Positions 57,003-64,000 of a stretch of DNA of 64,000 nt are shown piece after piece. The notes below the pieces were generated by a model. That model had not been told where the DNA came from, made no database searches, and worked only from the letters and a program-made list of their open reading frames with translations. The position numbers and the translations under genes are program-made. Origin of the DNA: Camellia lanceoleosa (lineage: Eukaryota > Streptophyta > Magnoliopsida > Ericales > Theaceae). The DNA is taken from NCBI GenBank assembly GCA_025200525.1, contig CM045761.1, forward strand, positions 38,944,190 to 39,008,189, written 5' to 3'. Numbering within the stretch: position 1 is the stretch's first letter; each line of letters starts with the position of its first letter.

Positions 57003-59647
57003 TGTCACGACCCAAATCCGCCCCTATGAGTTTAGCATCGTAACCGGCCAGTAATCCTTGGATTACTGAAGGCCTTTGAACAGATTAACAAAATTAAGGG
57101 GCTAGCGGAAGCAATTACATAATTATAGTTGTCCAATGAGCTGTGCTGACTTATATGAAACAGAATATTTAAAACTTTATATACATAACCATAAGTCAAC
57201 CATACATTATATTATACCCACACACATTATAGTATCTTAAGTACAGCCAGCAAGAATACAAAACAAGTCTTAAATATGTACAGGACCAACAGAACTCGAA
57301 TACAAGATACTTTGGGAACCTCCACGTGAGGCACAATGGTTGGCTGACAACAGAACACCGGGCTAGACAAGCCCTTCGGGCTCGAACTCTAGAATGCTCA
57401 CCTATATACATATATATACAAACAATGAGCTAAAGCCCAGTGAATAACATTAAGGTAAAGGGGTTAGTGAACGAAATCCGTACATATCATATTCATAAAA
57501 CAGAACAGAGTATAATCAGTCTTGTATCAGAACATAATAATGGTACATCCCATAGAACATATCACATAACGTCTTCCGACTAGAGTAACTAGTTCCGGAT
57601 ACCGATCAAACACATATCACCACAATGAAGTGGCTAACGAGATCTCGTAAACTTGTACGTCATGGACCCGCATTTTCATGCCATCCCCCATGACTTGGGA
57701 CTATCTATGGATGCCATAATAGATTTCAAACTTGGGATGTTCGTTCACATAAAACAGATATCATATCAGAAATCATAGCTTATCACATTTCATTTGGAAC
57801 ATAATTCATATGAACGTATCTTTACGATAACGTTACTCACAGTGGTTCCAGTAGACAGTCAATCAATCTCCAGACGTTGACCTACAATCACAAAAGTTCA
57901 TAACACAAGCATGTCTTATCATTACTCATTCAAGTGGCCATTAAGGCTTAGCTTTCATTATATTGGTCCTGATTCTATCTTGTCACATTACCTAAAACAC
58001 ACACACACTTGCAGTCTCGAAATTTAGTACATTCATTTCTTAGTGTGTTTCTAACCCATAACCTCATCACTAAGGCTTAACTAAGGCTTAGGAATGCCTA
58101 AGATGCAATGAGGGTGCCAAAACATGCCTTGGAACACTTTGACAAAATTTCTGAAAATAAGGTCCACGCTCAAGCATGGCTTTCCTCGCTCGAACGAACA
58201 TGCAAAATGAGAGGGGTCGCTCGAGCGTGACTTCCCTCGCTCGAGTGACCTGCAAACTTGGAAAAAGTACTGGTTGGTCAAAAACCACGCTCGAGCTACA
58301 ACTCCCACACTCGAGCGTATCAACAACATGCAAAGGGTTCGCTCAAGCTCCCAAGTGGTCGCTCGAGTGGAGAGCTCATGTTCTGAAAAATATACTGAGA
58401 GCTCGAAATCTTCGCTCGAGCGCATGCCTCCCCGCTCGAGCGGACTGTAATTTTCTGGGTTTTCAAAAACAGAGGTTGAGTTTCAAAATGTGATTTCAAT
58501 GGCCATGCTCATGTAAAACTTGATCAAAACACTTGGAAACCTTTCAAAAACACAGATACATGATCATTTTCAAACCTTTAGCTCAAAACTCATGGATTTA
58601 GCGAAAGTGAACTTATAAGCTCATGCATGGAGGATTTTCAAACCATGTTCTTGATTTTCTCAAAACATGCAAGGATGAACAACAAGCTCATGGATTCTAC
58701 AACTATGGACATACTCAAACCCACATATAGGCAAGGACTCCAAAACTCAAACCCAACATGATCAAATCAAAGATAATTCCACCATGAATGCACATGCAAG
58801 TCAACTACAAGCCCCAAAGACCCACTTCTCCTGTTAATTTCATGAAATTGGCCCAAAGATGAGTTGAAATCATGATGCATGGAAGCTAGCTGCAGAAAAT
58901 ATGCTAAGGATTCTTACCTAGAGCTTGATTTCAGAAGTGTGGGGGTGAATCTTCTTAGTTTCTTTCTTCTTCTTCAACCTCTTGAGCTCACTCTCCCACT
59001 CTCTAGCTACACCCTTTCTCTCTAAAGCCAAACTCTCTCAACTCACAGGACCAAAGGGGGCAAGAGAATGGTGCAAGTTTCTCTCACTCGACTGAAGTAC
59101 ACAACACACACCTCACTTCTTGAGCACACTACACGTGCACACACATGCAACCTCCCAAGACACACACACAAGGGTTTTAATCCCCTACACCCAACACCAC
59201 AAGACGCCTCAACACATTATACACTCAATTACATCTTGGATCACTAAAAGGATTAGATTTGGTACCAATCATGTATTATTTAAATCAAACATAAGTAACC
59301 TTAATTTATTCCGGTTAGCACGAAATTCAATTAATCCAAAATAGTCCCTATCAAGGCTCAATTCAATCACATGCGATTTTTACTAAACTGAATTAATTTT
59401 TAATAAAATTTGCCATAGCATTCCAAAAATTCCAAATAACATATCGATGTAATCAATTCCAAATTCAGATGCCGATAAGGCTTTCAATTTTCATATTTGA
59501 GTGGAATTCCAGACAGATATTTTTATAAGTAACAGATAGAAAGCCAAAATCATGCAATTTACATAATAAACACATAATTCATTTTAATCCTCTCATCAGC
59601 ATGCTTAAATACGGATTAGTAGCTAATTACGGATCGTGGTTATTACA
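57003..59647 (-). mobile_element. solo LTR, 2.65 kb, with TSD
   Basis: Runs from TGTCACGACCCAAATCCGCC to GATCGTGGTTATTACA on the plus strand, flanked by target duplications tgatc (56998-57002 and 59648-59652). On the minus strand it starts TGTAATAACCACGATCC and ends GGGTCGTGACA, like the plus-strand solo LTR at 47197-48739. It has no internal region. It contains the CTCGAG array at 58160-58445. Confidence 0.9.
58160..58445. repeat. array of CTCGAG palindromes inside the solo LTR
   Basis: About ten occurrences of the motif cgCTCGAGcg, or one-base variants such as gctcgaacg and gctcaagc, within 290 bp at irregular spacing. The array is much richer in CpG than its surroundings. The same motif occurs in smaller groups at 61230-61277 and 63569-63604. 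Confidence 0.85.
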
Positions 59648-59824
59648 TGATCAGATTGAGGGTAAGTGGGATGTCACCCAAGTCGTGTATGGGGTTTTAA
59701 GGCCGCTGTTGCAGTAATTACTTTTAAGACCTGGTTCCTAGTAAATCGGTGATAGACATGTTTATGTTATAACCCAACTTTAAATTGCTTTATTTTCATT
59801 ATCTCTTTGAGGTTAGCTTTATTC
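59648..59824. other. unclassified spacer
   Basis: No feature recognised between the solo LTR target duplication and the LINE tail. Confidence 0.4.
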
Positions 59825-59825
59825 A

Positions 59826-60623
59826 TTTTTTTTATCAACAAAAAAATGAACTTTATTAATGAAATCAAACATACGGTATATATAAAATTACATCAATAAA
59901 GTAGAGGCAAGAGCAGAAAGTCGGTAAGAACCAACCCGATCATATACTAGCTCAAGCATAAAAGGTTGTTAAGAACCAATAGAAAAGGAAAAGAAAAAGA
60001 CAAACAATCATAGTTCTCAACACTGCAACACAATAGCTAGCAGTCATCAAAACCAGCAGCCACCACTGCAGCATATAAAGATATAACAGCAGCCACCTCT
60101 GAATCTCCTTTGTTCTTCCTCTGCAGCATAGCTCTCAGATGCGCTTCCTCACCTGCTGAATGCTTATCACAATTTCATTTACAAAGTAGAAGCAACCTAG
60201 ATCATGTGATTTCATCCAAAGGGCCACTCTTACTTTGATTAGGTCATATAATTCTTCTAGATTTGGTTGAGTATCATCAGTAAAAATGCACTCATTTCTA
60301 TATTTCCACATAGACCAAATCACTACGATGGGGATAGCTCTCCATACTTGCATTTCCCTCTTCCTGAATTTCCAGCCCAGCCACCATTGCATCAAACTTT
60401 CAATTGACCCTGGTGCTACCCAGCATAATCCCCACCACTCAAATGATGTTTGACCAAACTTGCCACACAAAGGGGAAGAAAAGTAGGATATGGTTCAAGA
60501 ATTCCAACTCAGATATACACAACACACATGATTACAACTTAACTTTATTCATCTTCCACTTTCTAATGCATCTGCTCCAATTGTTTGGTTAGTAGACTTC
60601 AAAACTAGAAACAACATGAGTAG
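59826..60623 (-). mobile_element. LINE 3' portion with RT C-terminal coding remnant
   Basis: The minus strand reads FLNHILLFFPFVWQVWSN (zf-RVT), then an open stretch 60470-60135 with WRAIPIVVIWSMWKYRNECI and LYDLIKVRVALWMKSHD, the C-terminal part of plant L1-type reverse transcriptase. It ends in a 3' UTR with AATAAAG and a T tract at 59826 (poly(A) on the minus strand). It is cut by a solo LTR at 60624 and resumes at 63797. Confidence 0.85.
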
Positions 60624-61308
60624 TGAAAAATCTAGAAATCCCCTAGATATAGATTTGTGATTATGTATCAATTTTAAGCAGTAAATAACAATCCCAATCA
60701 AACAATCAAGAGAAATTGACACAACTATTTTAACGTGGAAAAACCACAATTGGAGCGTCTCCAATTGTGATAAAAAAAAATCATGGGCCAAAGCCACAAA
60801 ACAATCCATTAAGAAGACAATAGGAATTACACAAGTGTACTCTCAATTGCCTAGCGAATCCACGCCTGAATTGAACCGACCCCTATATGCCTTTTCTACC
60901 ATGGTCTTCACCTCGGAATTGTCTTGCCCAACGTTGAATCCACAACGCCGATGTCAAATCCATGACGATGAGCCACTCCAGAATCCACCAAAGCTTCAAG
61001 CTCAAATTCCATGGAATTAACCGAAAAACAACTCTCTCTTTTTTGAATTGAATGAAACAAACAATCCTTTGATGTATACTTTTCAAACCATGAGTTAAAC
61101 TCAAATAAATATCAAAGAAACTAGCAAAGAAGCTCCAGATAAAAACCCTAATACCCAAGAAGAAGATCTGGAAGCCGTATCCTGAAATCTGACTGAACCG
61201 CACCTTTTATAGCAAACTGTTCCGCGATCTCCACTCGAGTGAACTGACGCTTGAGCGTAGGAAGTTCCGTTCGAGCGTAAAAACACAACTTCCAGTACTT
61301 TTGCAAAT

Positions 61309-63542
61309 TGTAACGCCCCAAAATTTATACATAATGATAACCCAACAGCCACTATCCCATATAATAAACCGAAATTGAATCCTCAATATATATGCAATAC
61401 ACATTCATGAGGTTTGTACAAAATAGTTCCACATACAAATATACATTCAATGATTCCTAGTACATGAATATATAGCATGTAGAACTTTTACTCAAAATAA
61501 TCAAATGCTCTCAGGGGCTACAACTTCCAAGGCTTAAGCCTGGTTACACAAAAAAAATTGCTCGGAACCATACAGGTATAGCCCTTGGCTAGCAAAATAT
61601 ACACAAAACAAAACAAGAGCATTGTGCTCTCAGCATATACATCCACGCCCTAGATTGGCGGATTCACCACGTCTTTTCCTACACCAAGATCCCATAGGGT
61701 GAGCATAAAGCCTAATATGAAATTCTTAACAAAGTATATACATTTTATACAATTCTCATGAAATGAAATGCACATGCCATGCTATGTCTTTGAAAGATAT
61801 TCGTACCTTTATTCTCTTAAAGAAAAATCTTCATACATAGTGATATTGAAACTTTAACAATTTCATAGTTTTACATCAAATCCAAGGGGCGGTAAATACG
61901 ACTCAGGTAATCCCTAGGTTGGTGTCTGCAAGTAGGCATAACTAGCACTATCAATCCCCCACTTTACCGGTAGCTAACCAAAAAGCACATGGTGCCTACT
62001 CCGTGCGTGTTTTTGGTTTTTCACCCTAGACACTTAGGCCAACTTAATCAATTTCATCTATACCCCCTATCCGAACTTACCAACATATTTACCCCAAACA
62101 AATCAATGAAGATCTCCTTTCACAAACATTTCCCTTTACAAATGCAAACTTTCATTTTCTTTATACAAAAACTTGGAATAACAAAATGGATTGACATGCC
62201 AATTCAACAATTACCCATGTAATGCAACAATTATCCATGCAATACAACATTCTTTCATTTACAATACTTCCACACAATTGTTCCATTCGTGATCACAATT
62301 TCCATTTCCCTTTCCAATGAAATACACAAGGTCACCATATATCCATATAAACCCATTAAGAGCAATAAAATTTCCACATTCAAGTGTTCTCAACAAATTA
62401 ATCATTTTATGGTTATGTCACATTTTTCTTTTAACAACAATTCCCAATCAACAAACACTCTTACACTAAGAAATTCCTCATTTCAACATTCATCAATACC
62501 ATCACATCATAATATTTCTCAAAAGAAAATCTCTAATTTTCTAGGGTTTCCATAAATGAGGTTTCCTTCTCATAAAAATTTTATTATCTCAAGAAAACAT
62601 TTTCCAACAACAACATAACTCAAAATCTCAAGATTTCATATAGAAGATTTTGGAAACCCACATTAAAAAAAAAAAAAAATTCATATTCAACTTATGAGTT
62701 GAAATAAAGTTTCCATACTCCCAAAAATTTGTTCTAAATCAATATAGTCTTGCAAAAATGCATATATAACTCTAACAAAATCCCTACCTCAAATTTGAAG
62801 AAGGAATCAGATGAAACTGCCAAAATCAACGGTGTGGGAACTTGATCTCCACCACATAACGAAGCCCTTGAGAAGTTATCCAACTTTGATCAAAGGACTA
62901 GGATCAAAATGTTAATGGTTTTTGAAGAAATCAAGGATTTAAACTAGTTTGGGAGAAGAAATGTAGAGAGAATGAGGAGAAATGGGTTTGTGAAGAGAGA
63001 GATATACAAAAAGTGGTATACACACAGCCCAAGAAGGAAGGAAAAAATAGATTTTCGAATTCAGCAGAGTCCCGCACGTACGGCACCCATTCCCGCACAT
63101 GCGACGCGTGCCTCCCACACGTGCGACACTCATCCCTACACGTACGGCGCCTCCCCCGCACCTCCTTCCACACCTACATATTTTGTAGTAGCCAAACCCA
63201 AAAATCCCTCCCTCACCGTACATGCGGCCTCCCTTCCTGCATGTAAGGCCCCTCTCCTGCACGTGCGGCTCTCACCTCTGCACATGCAACCCTGCTTCCA
63301 GACAGAAAATTTACCAATTACACTATAGACACCTCGAATCCAACCTCGCACCTCCTCGCACCTTCCGAAGCAAGTGAAACTCAAAATCGAAGTAAGTAAG
63401 AACGAGAATTTTGAGAGTAAGTTTTCAAAAACAATGAACCCAACGGTTAAAAAAACTTTGCATTAAAACCCTACACTATAACAAGAGTAAATTCAATCAT
63501 AACTCAAAGGGAACGAGACGAAAAGCATACTCGGTCATCACA
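61309..63542 (-). mobile_element. nested solo LTR, 2.23 kb, with TSD
   Basis: Runs from TGTAACGCCCCAAAATTTAT to CTCGGTCATCACA, flanked by caaat (61304-61308 and 63543-63547). Read on the minus strand it starts TGTGATGACCGAG and ends GGGGCGTTACA, like other gypsy-type LTRs in the window. It contains a GC-rich array of gcacrtrcggc motifs at 63065-63295. No internal region. Confidence 0.85.
63065..63295. repeat. array of GCACGTGCGGC-like motifs
   Basis: Seven to nine degenerate repeats such as cgcacgtacggc, cgcacatgcgac, cacacgtgcgac and tgcacgtgcggc at roughly 20-30-bp intervals, CpG-rich within the nested solo LTR. Overlapping open frames on both strands here are by-products of low stop-codon density. 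Confidence 0.75.
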
Positions 63543-63796
63543 CAAATAGTTCAAACTTCTGGAACCAAAGATTCTCCGCTCGAGCGCACAAATGGCCGTT
63601 CGAGCAGACAAGCAACTTCGGCGTAGTCAGCGAAATGGCAAACATGAAAGAATTAACTCTTGAAACATCTCTACAAGGCACAATTCGGGTTGGATTCGCA
63701 TCTAAAAACTCATAACCTCACTAAAATAAAAGCCGAACAAAATTATAAATGAAAGAAGTTTTGTCAAACGAGATTGCCAAGAATAAAAACCTAACA

Positions 63797-64000
63797 AGTA
63801 GGATATGAGTGTTTTTTTTTGTTTGTTTGTTTTTTCTTTTTCTTTTTCTTTTTTTTTTATTTTTTTATTTATAGTTTTTTGTTTAGAGATTCACATGAGG
63901 TTGGTTTAGAAGTTCTACTTTCTACCAAATCCAATGGTGACATTTCTCAGACATTAATCTTTGGTTGGGGGATTTGGGGAGAGATTTAGAAATGGAAAGG
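63797..64000 (-). repeat. composite repeat, short form, continuing past the window
   Basis: Resumes the LINE/composite repeat interrupted at 60623. It has the T-rich tract, then agattcacatgaggttgg and ctttggttgggggatttggg, matching 2562-2765 and lacking the roughly 690-bp inner insert. Confidence 0.75.

Larger units (their letters stand above)
60624..63796. mobile_element. solo LTR with TSD, itself split by another solo LTR
   Basis: TGAAAAATCTAGAAATCCCC at the left and GAATAAAAACCTAACA at the right are flanked by agtag (60619-60623 and 63797-63801). The uninterrupted target (aaaatgagtaggatatgag) is visible in the repeat copies at 2562 and 5432. Excluding the nested LTR it is about 934 bp. 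TG...CA ends and a 5-bp target duplication define it as an LTR; orientation was not decided. Confidence 0.8.

Noticed and set aside
58081..58493. Three overlapping frames of 81-114 codons on both strands
   Set aside because: They arise from the CTCGAG-rich array, which is poor in stop codons; sequence similarity to proteins was not apparent.
62931..63384. Overlapping Cys/Arg-rich frames on both strands
   Set aside because: They are products of the repeated GCACGTGCGGC motif array, not a conserved small Cys-rich protein.

Overview
The window is nuclear DNA of a flowering plant, almost certainly a eudicot. It is strongly AT-rich, the genes are split by GT-AG introns, and the space between genes is packed with plant transposable elements: LTR retrotransposons with an initiator-Met tRNA primer site, L1-type LINEs, hAT, Mutator, Harbinger and CACTA non-autonomous elements, and an endogenous pararetrovirus. 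I cannot name the species. The gene content (alpha carbonic anhydrase, PIP2 aquaporin, phosphomannose isomerase, aspartic protease, GDSL lipase) is universal in angiosperms.

Layout. 0-1.1 kb: a broken phosphomannose isomerase fragment on the minus strand. 1.4-7.2 kb: repeats, including a hAT element with an exact 8-bp target duplication inside a LINE remnant. 7.4-12.5 kb: the one gene that reads as intact, a six-exon alpha carbonic anhydrase of 280 residues whose introns 2-4 carry terminal-inverted-repeat elements, nested in intron 4. 13-17.7 kb: foldback elements, a LINE reverse-transcriptase fragment and a 95-bp tandem repeat. 17.8-18.1 kb: exon 1 of a PIP2 aquaporin with a premature stop and no recognisable later exons. 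21.95-28.79 kb: a complete 6.84-kb LTR element with 479-bp LTRs, primer site and target duplication but no gag-pol coding capacity (a LARD). An empty copy of its insertion site lies at 29.4 kb. 31.3-35.4 kb: a decayed serine-rich gene. 37.2-39.4 kb: a fragment of an A1 aspartic protease lacking its second catalytic Asp. 40.4-42 kb: a LINE 3' end joined to a GDSL-lipase exon. 42.05-42.42 kb: a dense array of heat-shock-element-like sites upstream of a TATA box. 42.5-46.9 kb: an LTR fragment, LINE and tandem repeats. 46.9-57 kb: an endogenous caulimovirid in two head-to-head parts, cut by a 1.5-kb solo LTR, a Harbinger MITE and a 1.4-kb inverted-repeat element that itself holds a CACTA element. 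57.0-59.65 kb: a 2.6-kb solo LTR. 59.8-64 kb: a LINE split by a solo LTR that is split by another solo LTR.

Only the carbonic anhydrase looks functional. The other host genes are single-strand fragments with stops, frameshifts or missing exons. The strongest results are insertion boundaries confirmed by target-site duplications read directly from the sequence, which allow the order of many insertions to be worked out. No tRNA, rRNA or CRISPR array was recognised. All identities are by eye from translated motifs; no database search was possible.
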